From Methylorubrum thiocyanatum (GTDB lineage Bacteria > Pseudomonadota > Alphaproteobacteria > Rhizobiales > Beijerinckiaceae), in NCBI GenBank assembly GCA_014138645.1, contig JACJIB010000002.1, positions 558,001 to 622,000 on the forward strand: a DNA stretch of 64,000 nt. The letters run 5' to 3'. Both the position numbers and the translations under genes were made by a program. Below are positions 54,435 to 61,963 of this stretch, one piece after another. Below the pieces are notes generated by a model, which was not told the origin of the DNA, made no database searches, and saw nothing but the letters and a program-made list of their open reading frames with translations. Position 1 is the stretch's first letter, and every line of letters begins with the position of its first letter.

Positions 54435-54834
54435 CAGCGGCGACAACTCTCAGGTGGATGTCGATGTCGTCTTGGACGACACGGCCCTGAACACCGGCCT
54501 CCAGCGCGCGGCGCAGTACATCCGCGCGACGGTCCAAAGCGCTCGCGCGCTCCAGGACCAGTTCGCGGGCACGGTGCGAACCGTCGAACCGCTGCTAGCA
54601 TCCGTCACCAAGCTCCGCACCGAGCTGGCCGCCTCCCGCACGGGCGGCGACCTCCAGGCCGGGCTCCGGGACCAGCTCCGCCAGGCCGAGACCGACCTTC
54701 GGGCCGCCACCACCGCCCTGACGGCGGCCCGGCAAGCCGCTTCGGCACCTCCGCCAGCCTCCGGGGGTGGTGCCGGTGGCACTCCGCCGGGCGGCTTCCC
54801 CGGCGGTATCCCACCCGGTGCCGATGGTGGCTAG
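54427..54834 (+). CDS. Tape-measure protein, N-terminal part ending at in-frame UAG
   Basis: This is the beginning of the tape-measure reading frame. It starts MASSGDNSQVDVDVVLDDTA, continues with a helical region (LQRAAQYIRATVQSARALQD) and ends in a Gly/Pro linker (GGTPPGGFPGGIPPGADGG) at a TAG at 54832-54834. The same frame then continues without interruption for 1,624 codons. The stop sits within an imperfect repeat of the linker: GGIPPGADGG before it and GGGIPPGAGGG after it. Either the gene is broken by one nonsense change, or the stop is read through, or translation restarts downstream at the GTG at 54928. Confidence 0.75.
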   Translation: MASSGDNSQVDVDVVLDDTALNTGLQRAAQYIRATVQSARALQDQFAGTVRTVEPLLASVTKLRTELAASRTGGDLQAGLRDQLRQAETDLRAATTALTAARQAASAPPPASGGGAGGTPPGGFPGGIPPGADGG

Positions 54835-57800
54835 GGTGGGGGTATCCCCCCCGGCGCGGGCGGCGGCCTGTTCGGGTTCCAGGCGCAGATCGCGGCCAAC
54901 TACGCCACCATTGGTGCGGGCATTACGGTGCTCCGCACCGGGCTCCGGGACATCGCCGAGTTCGATGACCGTCTCCGGCAGTTCCAGGCGATCACTGAGA
55001 CCACCAACACCGAGATGGCCGGCTTCCGGGACCAGCTCCTCGCCGTCGCCGCCACGTCGCGGTTCACCGTCACCGAGCTGGCGGGCGTCTCGATCCAGCT
55101 CGGTCAGATCGGTCTGTCCGCAAAGGGCGTCGGCCAGACGCTGAAGCCGGTGCTCGACCTCGCCGCAGCGTCCGGGTCCACCCTCCAGCAGTCGGTGGAG
55201 GCCATCACCGCTGTGCTCGGCGCCTACAACCTCGAAGCGTCGCGGTCGGGCGACGTGGCCGACGTGTTCGTGGGTGCGCTGAACCGCACCAAGCTAGGCA
55301 TGGACCAGCTCCAGCTTGGCATCAGCTACGCCGCCAACGTGGCGCGCGACAGCGGAGTGAGTTTCACCGAGCTGACGGCGGCGCTCGGTGGAATGGCGCA
55401 AGCTGGCATCAAGTCGGGGTCCACGCTCGGCACCGGCCTCCGGCAGTTCTTCCAGGAGTTCACCGCCCCCACGGACAAGCTGAAGGACGGCCTGCGCCAG
55501 GTCGGCCTCAGCATGGCTGACGTGGACCTCCGGGCCAACGGCCTCATCGGGGTGATCGAGAACCTGCGCCGGGCGGGCTTCGGCACGTCCGAGGCCCTGC
55601 GCTCCCTGGACCTCCGAGCCGCCTCCGCCTTCTCGGCCATGCTCGGCCAGGTGGACGTAATCAAGCGGCTCGGTGGCGACCTCACCCTGTCGAACGCGGC
55701 GACGGAGGGCGCGGCAAAGGCAAACGAAAGTCTCACCGCGTCTCTGACGCGGTTCGGCAACGTCGCTTTCGGCCTGCTGGACAAGAGCCTCCGGCCGATG
55801 GTCACCGGGCTCACCAGCGCGGTGGACGGGGCGTCCGCGCTCACCACTGCCGCCGACAAGCTCGGGGTGGTGCTCCCCATCGTCGGCACCGGGCTCGGCA
55901 CCATCGCGGTGGCCGCCGCCGGCCTCCGGCTCGGCTCGCTCGCGGCCAGCCTCGCCCCGCTCCTGGCCGGTCTCGCCAACCCGGCGGTGCTGGCCATCGC
56001 GGCGACCGGCGCGGCCATCGGTGGCGGTGCCTACCTCGCCCGCATCCTGTCGGACACCGAGCGTGCGAAGGAGGCCCTGGACCAGGTGCGGGCCGTCCGC
56101 AACGAGGTGCTGTCCCAGCAGCAGAGCACCGAGACCGGCATCAGCGGGCTGGACCAGCAGCTCGGGCTCCTGCTGGAGCGCCGGGAGAAGCTGAACGCCG
56201 ACCCCGTGCTTCGCCGGAACACCATCCTGGAAGCTCAGAAAGCGTTCGGCGACCTCGGGCTTAGCATCTCGGCCAACGCCGCCTCCATTGACGAGCTGAT
56301 CGCGGCCTACCGCCGGCTGCGCACCGAGCTTCAGTCCCAGAACACCGAGCTGCTACAGCGCCAGTTCGCCGTGACCGCGAAGGAGCTGGACGCTCTGGTC
56401 ACCAAGGGCAACGTGGATCGGCGCTCGGCCGACCAGCGGATTGCCGATGCGCTCGGCAGCAACGCTCCCGAGTTCTCGGACCCGCGCTTCCCCACGGCGG
56501 CCACCCGCGGCCCGCGCTCGGACGATACCGGCCTGGCCCGCGCCGGCCTCACCGCCCTGAAGCCCCTGCTGGACGTGATCCGCAACCCGGCCTCGCTCGG
56601 CCAGGATGATCCGCTCGGGGTGTCCCGCTACCAGCAGCTCATCCTGGATGAGCGCCAGCGCCTGGAGCGCGAGGCCGCGCCGCTCCGGCTGGACGCATCG
56701 AACCCCCTCCGCCTGGCGGCCATCACCGACACACTGGACCGTCTGGACAAGATCGCGGCCCTGTTCGCGGACGCGGTGAAGACCAACGCCGGGGCCATCG
56801 CGGCGCAGGGCAAGCTCACCGAGCTGTCGGCCCGTGCCGACGTGTCCCGCCTCCAGCAGGCCCCCGAGTTCCAGGCGTTCTGGCAGCGTGCGGCCGACCT
56901 CCAGGCGGGGCTGGCCGAGCGCAGCCGGGCCGTGGACACCGACCGGAGCCTCACCGGCACCGAGAAGAAGGACCGGATCGTGGCCGCGATCCGGGAGACG
57001 CAAGCCGACGCCACCATCTTGGAGGCTCAGTTCGAGACCTACCTGGACAGCCTGAAGGCGGCAGGAGCCAGCGACAAGACGGTCACCGAGGCCGGCGCGC
57101 GGATCGCGGACCAGCTCAAGAGCCTCCGGCGCGGGGTGACGAAGGAGCTGGACGAAATCGCCTCCAGCATCCGGCCGGACCTGACGCGCGAGCTTCAGGC
57201 CGAGCGGAAGGCCACCGCGGCGCAGATCGACACGCTGATGAAGCGGGCCGGCATCACGCGCGACACGGCCGAGCCGGGCGAGATCGAGGCACAGGTGAAG
57301 GCGTTGATGGAGCGCCAGCGCGCCATCGCCCGGCAGCTCATTGAGGCCGAGACCGCCAACCCGGATGAGGTGGAGCGCCGGCCCGAGCTGCGCGAGCGGC
57401 TGGCCGCCGCGAATGAGGAGCTGGACGCGCGCCTGGCCGGCTACACCGACCGCGTGGCGGAGGCCCGCCGGCGGATTACGGAGAGCCTGCTGGCAAGCCA
57501 GGAACGGGCGCTCGGCCGGCAGAAGGCCGTGCTCGATGCCCAGGTGGCAGGGCTCGAAAAGCAAATCCGCGGCCCGGCCACCACGGTGGACAAGGCGGCC
57601 GAGCTGGCCGCCAAGGTGCGCGAGCTGCTTCAGCAGGCCATCGGCATCGTGGACCAGCAGGGCCAGCTCCGGCTGGCTCGGGAAGCGGTCACCGCGCCCA
57701 CCGGCTTCAATCGGACACCGGCCCTATCCGCGGCCGGCAACGCGGTGGCCCGGCAGATCGCGGACGCGGCGGAGGGTGCCGGCCGGAACGACCGGCTGCG

Positions 57801-59709
57801 GACCCTGATGCGGTTCGGCGCTTTCGAGAGCGACTTCAACCCGGCGGCGGTCTCCTCCACCGGGGCGCGGGGCGTGTTCCAGTTCACCAGGGGGACGGCG
57901 GCGGACTTTGGCTTGTCCGATCCCACCGACGTGGCTCAGTCGGCCCTGGCCGCGATCCGCTACTTCGACCAGATCGACAAGACCCTCCAGGCCAAGGGCC
58001 TGAACCTCTCCGACGAGAACCGTTACGTCTTGTACAACCAAGGCGAGACGGGCGGATCGGCCCTGCTGGCCAACCCGAACCGCGGCGCGATCCAGGCGCT
58101 GATGGATGCCGGGGTGGAGGCGGGCCGGGCGCGGCAGGCCATCACCGCCAACGGTGGCCGGGAGGGCGACACTTCAGCCGAGTTCACGGCCCGGCTGCTG
58201 GCCGCCTTCAACGCCAAGGCCACCCGCGCCGACCGCCTGGTGACACCCACCGGGGACGCGCTCGATGAAAGCGAGGCCGCCGGCCGGAAGGCGCGGGCGG
58301 AGGCCGCGACGACGGATGAGGCCAACGCCAGGGCCATCCGCCAGAAGCGGATCGCGCTGGAGCAACGGCAGCTTGCCCGTGATGAGCAGGCGCTGTCCGA
58401 CCGGCTCGCCCTGGACCGCCGGGCCGTGGGCCGCACGCCCGACCTCGCGCCGGCCACCCGGACCATTACCGACCTGGCCGCCCTCCGGGACAAAGACCTC
58501 CAGCGAGAGCGCACCAGCGACCGCTTCGCCTCCCTCGCCCCCGATGAGCAGGGTGACCAAGTGGCGCGGATCCAGCGCAGTTATGCCGACCGGGCCGCCA
58601 AGCTGGTGGAGGAGAACGCGCGGGCCATCGGTGAGGCCACGCTGAAGACCTACCGGGAGGAGGCCGAGCGCACCAAGGCGCGGGCCGACTTCCTGAAGGG
58701 CGAGGAGACGGCCGGGAAGGTAGGGGCCAGCGAGGTGCAGGCCGCCGACGCCGCGGCGCGCCAGGCCGCCGACCGGCTGAAGCTGGAGGGCCAGACCGCA
58801 GCCATCCGGGCGGAGGAGCTGGCCCTGGAACAGCAGCTCGAACAGCTCCGCGACAAGGGGCTGTTGAGCGAGACCGGGCGCGCGGCCATCCAGGAGCGGA
58901 TCACCGAGCTGAAGAAGCGGGAGGCCGAATACGGCGCCAACGCGAACCTCCAGCGGGGGGTAGAGGCGCGCCGGGATGACATCGGGGCCGCGCTCAGTCG
59001 CGGATCCTTGGACTTCTTCACGTCGGCCGGGCTGGTGGACCGCAAAACCGGGGAGTTCAAGACAGCGGCGCAGGAGATGGCCAGCTACTGGCAGCAGTCC
59101 ATGGCCAGTATGTCGGGCTCGATGGCGAACCTGTTCCAGGGCCTGGCCACCGGCACGGTGAGGGGGAAGGACGCCTTCAAGACCTTCGCCACTTCCCTCC
59201 TCACCGACATGGCGCAGATCGCGAGCAAGGCCGCGTCCAACGAGATCATGAAGGCCCTGTTCGGTGATTTCATCGGGGGTGGTAGCAGCGCCACCGCATC
59301 CGGTGCTGGTGGGGGGCTCGGTTCGATCCTCAGCAGCTTCTTCGGTGCGCCAGCCGCGCCCGGAATGGCGCTCGGCGGCATGGTCACGGGCGGGGTGCCG
59401 AACCGGGATAGCGTCCCCCGAACCCTCATGCCTGGTGAGTTCGTCCTGAAGCGGTCGGCGGTGGACGTGATCGGCCGGGAGACCCTAGACCGCATGAACA
59501 CTATGGGCGCGGGCGTGATGGCGAAGGCTCCCCCGGTAGAGCCGACCCGGTTCGCTAGCTCGGCGAAGGCGGAGACCGCGGTCTATGTGGTGGACCGGGA
59601 CCAGGTGCCCCCGCCCGGTCCCAATGAGATCGTCTATGCGATTGGCGACAACATCCAGAAGGGCGGCACCATTCGGCAGCTCATCAAGAGGGTAGCAGCC
59701 GGAGGCTGA
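54835..59709 (+). CDS. Phage tail tape-measure protein, main part
   Basis: The frame continues directly from the UAG. The section FQAITETTNTEMAGFRDQLL through TELTAALGGMAQAGIKSGST is the TP901-type tape-measure core, followed by hydrophobic helices (LPIVGTGLGTIAVAAAGLRL). A very long helical, Ala/Arg/Glu-rich rod comes next. A lysozyme-like transglycosylase domain has its catalytic Glu in FGAFESDFNPAAVSSTGARG (E1134 counted from 54427). The tail fibre-proximal C-terminus is GGMVTGGVPNRDSVPRTLMP, typical of tape measures. Full length from 54427 would be 1760 codons; by the rough rule of 0.15 nm per residue this would be a tail of about 260 nm. If UAG is not read through, initiation at the GTG at 54928 gives 1593 residues. 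Confidence 0.88.
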   Translation, partial: GGGIPPGAGGGLFGFQAQIAANYATIGAGITVLRTGLRDIAEFDDRLRQFQAITETTNTEMAGFRDQLLAVAATSRFTVTELAGVSIQLGQIGLSAKGVGQTLKPVLDLAAASGSTLQQSVEAITAVLGAYNLEASRSGDVADVFVGALNRTKLGMDQLQLGISYAANVARDSGVSFTELTAALGGMAQAGIKSGSTLGTGLRQFFQEFTAPTDKLKDGLRQVGLSMADVDLRANGLIGVIENLRRAGFGTSEALRSLDLRAASAFSAMLGQVDVIKRLGGDLTLSNAATEGAAKANESLTASLTRFGNVAFGLLDKSLRPMVTGLTSAVDGASALTTAADKLGVVLPIVGTGLGTIAVAAAGLRLGSLAASLAPLLAGLANPAVLAIAATGAAIGGGAYLARILSDTERAKEALDQVRAVRNEVLSQQQSTETGISGLDQQLGLLLERREKLNADPVLRRNTILEAQKAFGDLGLSISANAASIDELIAAYRRLRTELQSQNTELLQRQFAVTAKELDALVTKGNVDRRSADQRIADALGSNAPEFSDPRFPTAATRGPRSDDTGLARAGLTALKPLLDVIRNPASLGQDDPLGVSRYQQLILDERQRLEREAAPLRLDASNPLRLAAITDTLDRLDKIAALFADAVKTNAGAIAAQGKLTELSARADVSRLQQAPEFQAFWQRAADLQAGLAERSRAVDTDRSLTGTEKKDRIVAAIRETQADATILEAQFETYLDSLKAAGASDKTVTEAGARIADQLKSLRRGVTKELDEIASSIRPDLTRELQAERKATAAQIDTLMKRAGITRDTAEPGEIEAQVKALMERQRAIARQLIEAETANPDEVERRPELRERLAAANEELDARLAGYTDRVAEARRRITESLLASQERALGRQKAVLDAQVAGLEKQIRGPATTVDKAAELAAKVRELLQQAIGIVDQQGQLRLAREAVTAPTGFNRTPALSAAGNAVARQIADAAEGAGRNDRLRTLMRFGAFESDFNPAAVSSTGARGVFQFTRGTAADFGLSDPTDVAQSALAAIRYFDQIDKTLQAKGLNLSDENRYVLYNQGETGGSALLANPNRGAIQALMDAGVEAGRARQAITANGGREGDTSAEFTARLLAAFNAKATRADRLVTPTGDALDESEAAGRKARAEAATTDEANARAIRQKRIALEQRQLARDEQALSDRLALDRRAVGRTPDLAPATRTITDLAALRDKDLQRERTSDRFASLAPDEQGDQVARIQRSYADRAAKLVEENARAIGEATLKTYREEAERTKARADFLKGEETAGKVGASEVQAADAAARQAADRLKLEGQTAAIRAEELALEQQLEQLRDKGLLSETGRAAIQERITELKKREAEYGANANLQRGVEARRDDIGAALSRGSLDFFTSAGLVDRKTGEFKTAAQEMASYWQQSMASMSGSMANLFQGLATGTVRGKDAFKTFATSLLTDMAQIASKAASNEIMKALFGDFIGGGSSATASGAGGGLGSILSSFFGAPAAPGMALGGMVTGGVPNRDSVPRTLMPGEFVLKRSAVDVIGRETLDRMNTMGAGVMAKAPPVEPTRFASSAKAETAVYVVDRDQVPPPGPNEIVYAIGDNIQKGGTIRQLIKRVAAGG

Positions 59710-59833
59710 AGGCACCAGGATGCGCGGCTGCGTCCGTCCCTTTGAATGCCGGAAGGAAGCCGAGCTTCACCTTGATCCTTTTAGGATCCGCACCAGATGC
59801 TCGCGCCACTGAAACAGGCTGCGAGAAAACGAG

Positions 59834-60052
59834 ATGGCTGTACAACCGGCGGCGTTGGCTGAGGGCCTTTGCTACGTGACGAGCACGGGGCAGGTTCGGC
59901 ACATAATCAGCCTTGGACCGAATGACCTAGTTTACGAGGCTCGGGGCAAGGAGCCTAAAGAGAAGCCTTGGGGTCCAAAAATTACTGTTAGCATCACTAA
60001 ATTTTCACAGGATGTTGATAGGGAAGTTCCCTGCCACTACGCCGCAGACTGA
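59834..60052 (+). CDS. Hypothetical small protein after the tape measure
   Basis: The 72-residue product starts MAVQPAALAEGLCYVTSTGQ, preceded by GAGAAAACGAG. It contains alternating polar and hydrophobic residues (VRHIISLGPNDLVYEARGKE) compatible with a small beta-rich fold, and ends in CHYAAD. No family is recognised. In a normal phage this position would hold minor tail or baseplate genes; this protein resembles none. A 16-bp perfect hairpin begins 11 nt past its stop. Confidence 0.5.
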   Translation: MAVQPAALAEGLCYVTSTGQVRHIISLGPNDLVYEARGKEPKEKPWGPKITVSITKFSQDVDREVPCHYAAD

Positions 60053-60062
60053 AGTTTGAAAT

Positions 60063-60099
60063 ACATGGTCTCGGTGTGCTTACCACACCGAGACCATGT
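60063..60099 (+). terminator. 16-bp perfect hairpin after the small protein gene
   Basis: Arms at 60063-60078 (acatggtctcggtgtg) and 60084-60099 (cacaccgagaccatgt) pair without mismatch around loop CTTAC. No T run follows on the plus strand. Its 13-nt core TGGTCTCGGTGTG recurs at 60514. It is terminator-like by position. Confidence 0.75.
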
Positions 60100-60283
60100 G
60101 GAAGCTCCCGGCAAGCGGTCCGCATCGTACCAAGTTCACGCGCAGTTCTGGCTATTGAGCAGATTTTTATAGATTTAGCAAAGGCTCTGAAATGCCGTTC
60201 GAGCATGCAGAGCTGTACACGCTGATGAACGTAGATGCGGCTATTCAAGATGCCCGCAAATTTAAGTCGGAGGCATCTTGATC

Positions 60284-60505
60284 ATGAACGGTAGGACAGA
60301 CGCAAAGCTTCAGACGCAAAGAGCGGGCAAGGCACGTCCGAAGGGCAAGGGCTATCGGATGGGGAACAAGCTCCAAGTCACGGTGCTGTTCATGCCGGAT
60401 CTGGTGGACCGGCTCGATGTCGTTGCTAGAAGGTTCGGGGAGGCGCGGACAGTCGTGATCAACCGCGCGGTGCGCGAGTTTCTAGACCGGGTTGAGGCTC
60501 GGTGA
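60284..60505 (+). CDS. Ribbon-helix-helix (CopG-like) protein
   Basis: The 73-residue protein starts MNGRTDAKLQTQRAGKARPK, with a basic N-terminal tail and then a beta strand and two helices (NKLQVTVLFMPDLVDRLDVV, EARTVVINRAVREFLDRVEA), the pattern of ribbon-helix-helix DNA-binding proteins. An ATG two codons upstream (60278) is possible. RHH proteins often act as antitoxins or element regulators; no toxin gene follows. It lies between two related hairpins, one after each neighbouring stop codon. Confidence 0.7.
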   Translation: MNGRTDAKLQTQRAGKARPKGKGYRMGNKLQVTVLFMPDLVDRLDVVARRFGEARTVVINRAVREFLDRVEAR

Positions 60506-60513
60506 GCTGCGAG

Positions 60514-60544
60514 TGGTCTCGGTGTGGAATGTGCGCCGAGATCA
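60514..60544 (+). terminator. Hairpin related to the one at 60063
   Basis: A 12-bp stem (three G-T wobbles; arms 60514-60525 and 60533-60544, 7-nt loop) starts 9 nt past the stop of the RHH gene. The left arm begins with the same 13 bases as the hairpin at 60066, TGGTCTCGGTGTG. It is probably a terminator or processing element. Confidence 0.65.
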
Positions 60545-60555
60545 GCTCCGGCGGT

Positions 60556-60789
60556 TCAACTCCGATCCCTCATCCGCACGCCGGCCCCGCCGCCATTCTC
60601 CGGGATGAACTGGACGCCTGCCGTCTCGAACGCCTGACGGATCACCGTCAGAGTAGCCGGACGGGGCTCAGCGCTGGCGCCCTCGAACTGACGCACGGTT
60701 ACAACCCCCACCGAAGCGGCGGCGGCCAGCTCGGCTTGGGTCCAGTTCAGGAGGCCGCGAGCGGCCCGGCATTGTGCGGCAGAAATCAT
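60556..60789 (-). CDS. XRE-family (Cro/CI-like) HTH repressor
   Basis: The 77-residue protein MISAAQCRAARGLLNWTQAE contains a standard XRE helix-turn-helix (LNWTQAELAAAASVGVVTVR, QFEGASAEPRPATLTVIRQA) and ends in a short basic tail. It is a single-domain regulator transcribed leftward, divergent from the genes starting at 60899. The intervening 109 nt contain repeats of TCGAAAAACGAC that are likely operators. It probably controls lysogeny-like switching of the element or the cargo operon to its right. Confidence 0.9.
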   Translation of the reverse strand: MISAAQCRAARGLLNWTQAELAAAASVGVVTVRQFEGASAEPRPATLTVIRQAFETAGVQFIPENGGGAGVRMRDRS

Positions 60790-60809
60790 GGTTTAGTGTC
60801 TCAGATCCG

Positions 60810-60888
60810 TCGAAAAACGACAAGTCTGACCAATAAGGCTTGAAACTTCCTAAACCGTCGTTTATCGCTCGAACGATCGAAAAACGAC
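60810..60888. promoter_or_regulatory. Operator-like repeats TCGAAAAACGAC
   Basis: The 12-mer TCGAAAAACGAC occurs at 60810-60821 and 60877-60888. A close inverted copy, GTCGTTTATCGC (ten of twelve bases match), lies at 60857-60868. All lie between the divergent XRE gene and the gene at 60899, so they are likely repressor sites. Confidence 0.65.
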
Positions 60889-60898
60889 GGATCAAGCG

Positions 60899-61192
60899 AT
60901 GTCCTCCCACCGCTCCCTCTCTTGGTCATCCGCCCGCCGCGACATGCGCGCCGACCGCCTTCAGGTTCCGCCCGGCTTACTCGGCGCTCGTGGTCGCATC
61001 GAGCTTGCCGCCCGTGTCGGCAAGGTCGCGTTGGTGAAGGCTGATGGCTTCTTCGATCGCGCCGGCATCATGATCGCCGCCGTCGCTACCGCGAAGGCGC
61101 ATCAGCTCTCCTACGGCTCGACGTGGGCCGTCGCGATGTCCGTCTCGCTCAGAGCCGCTTGGCAGGCCGCTCGACGCGCCAGGAGCCACTGA
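60899..61192 (+). CDS. Hypothetical protein
   Basis: The 97-residue product starts MSSHRSLSWSSARRDMRADR and is basic and Ala-rich, with a middle helical part (GVGKVALVKADGFF-like AARVGKVALVKADGFFDRAG and IMIAAVATAKAHQL). An internal ATG at 60944 is possible. It lies immediately downstream of the operator-like repeats and one base before the next gene, so it heads a small operon (60899-61753). No family is recognised. Confidence 0.5.
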   Translation: MSSHRSLSWSSARRDMRADRLQVPPGLLGARGRIELAARVGKVALVKADGFFDRAGIMIAAVATAKAHQLSYGSTWAVAMSVSLRAAWQAARRARSH

Positions 61193-61193
61193 G

Positions 61194-61376
61194 ATGCGCC
61201 AGCAGATCGAGGACGCCATCGAACGGCTCATCGCCATGCTCGACGCGCTCGACGGCGATGCCGACCTCGAGGACGGCGCGGATTTCGAACCATCGCTCGG
61301 TGCGCCGGAGGGCCACGACAGCCAGCTCATCTGGCTGCGCGGCAGCGATACCGACCGAGAGCTAGTGAACCTCTAA
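61194..61376 (+). CDS. Small acidic hypothetical protein
   Basis: The 60-residue product (MRQQIEDAIERLIAMLDALD) is an acidic helix followed by a short motif DLEDGADFEPSLGAPEGHDS. This is the recurrent DxEpsLG(A/S)xE pattern of small phage- and plasmid-borne proteins in Rhizobiales. It is one base downstream of the previous gene, so it is probably cotranslated. The function is unknown. Confidence 0.65.
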   Translation: MRQQIEDAIERLIAMLDALDGDADLEDGADFEPSLGAPEGHDSQLIWLRGSDTDRELVNL

Positions 61377-61387
61377 GGAGCCCCGAC

Positions 61388-61753
61388 ATGACCGAGCCCA
61401 AGACCGTTGCCGACGTGCTGGACGCTCTCCTGGCGCACTATGCCGTCCCTGGTGCCTGGATCCGCGACGGCGTTGCCGAGGACGCCGCCGGGCGCTCGGT
61501 GCCGGCTGACAGCCCGGAAGCCATCGCCTGGTCATTGGAGGGCGCGCTGGAGCGCGTCATCGGCGAGTGGGAAGGCGACGCGCACCGGTCTGCGCTGCTG
61601 TGCGGTGCTTCAGAGGCGTGCGGCGTCGACTTGTCGGACTTCAACGACACGGTTCGCCGCCAGGAGGTGGTCGTCGCGGTGCTGCAAGCTGGGCGCGACA
61701 ACCCATCTTCTATGACGGTCCTGCGAGCAGCCATGCTGACGTGCTCAACCTAA
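61388..61753 (+). CDS. DUF6197-like hypothetical protein
   Basis: The 121-residue product (MTEPKTVADVLDALLAHYAV) contains GAWIRDGVAEDAAGRSVPAD and AIAWSLEGALERVIGEW. The pattern is the WxxGxxAxDxxGrsV...AxaWsleGAL signature of small DUF6197-type proteins of phages and mobile elements. AAGGAG precedes the ATG. Role unknown; it is the last gene before the AT-rich ATPase/TOPRIM-like pair. Confidence 0.65.
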   Translation: MTEPKTVADVLDALLAHYAVPGAWIRDGVAEDAAGRSVPADSPEAIAWSLEGALERVIGEWEGDAHRSALLCGASEACGVDLSDFNDTVRRQEVVVAVLQAGRDNPSSMTVLRAAMLTCST

Positions 61754-61963
61754 TACGGGTACGGGGAGCACGTGTGATGGGACACCGAGCATGATCGGAA
61801 CCGTTGAACTCGTTCAAAAATGGCTGCAAGGCCAGCACGATGCCCTCATATCGGATGTGTGTGTATCTAAGGAGCATCCTCGTTGAAAAGGCCTGGAAAG
61901 GGCTTCAGCGAGAGGGGACAAATGTGGTAGGCGGGACTGCCACGAGCTTTTCTTAATGATCGT

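Noticed and set aside
59771..59785. Short palindrome gatccttttaggatc as a terminator of the tape-measure gene
   Set aside because: It has only six base pairs, too weak and too far from the stop to call.
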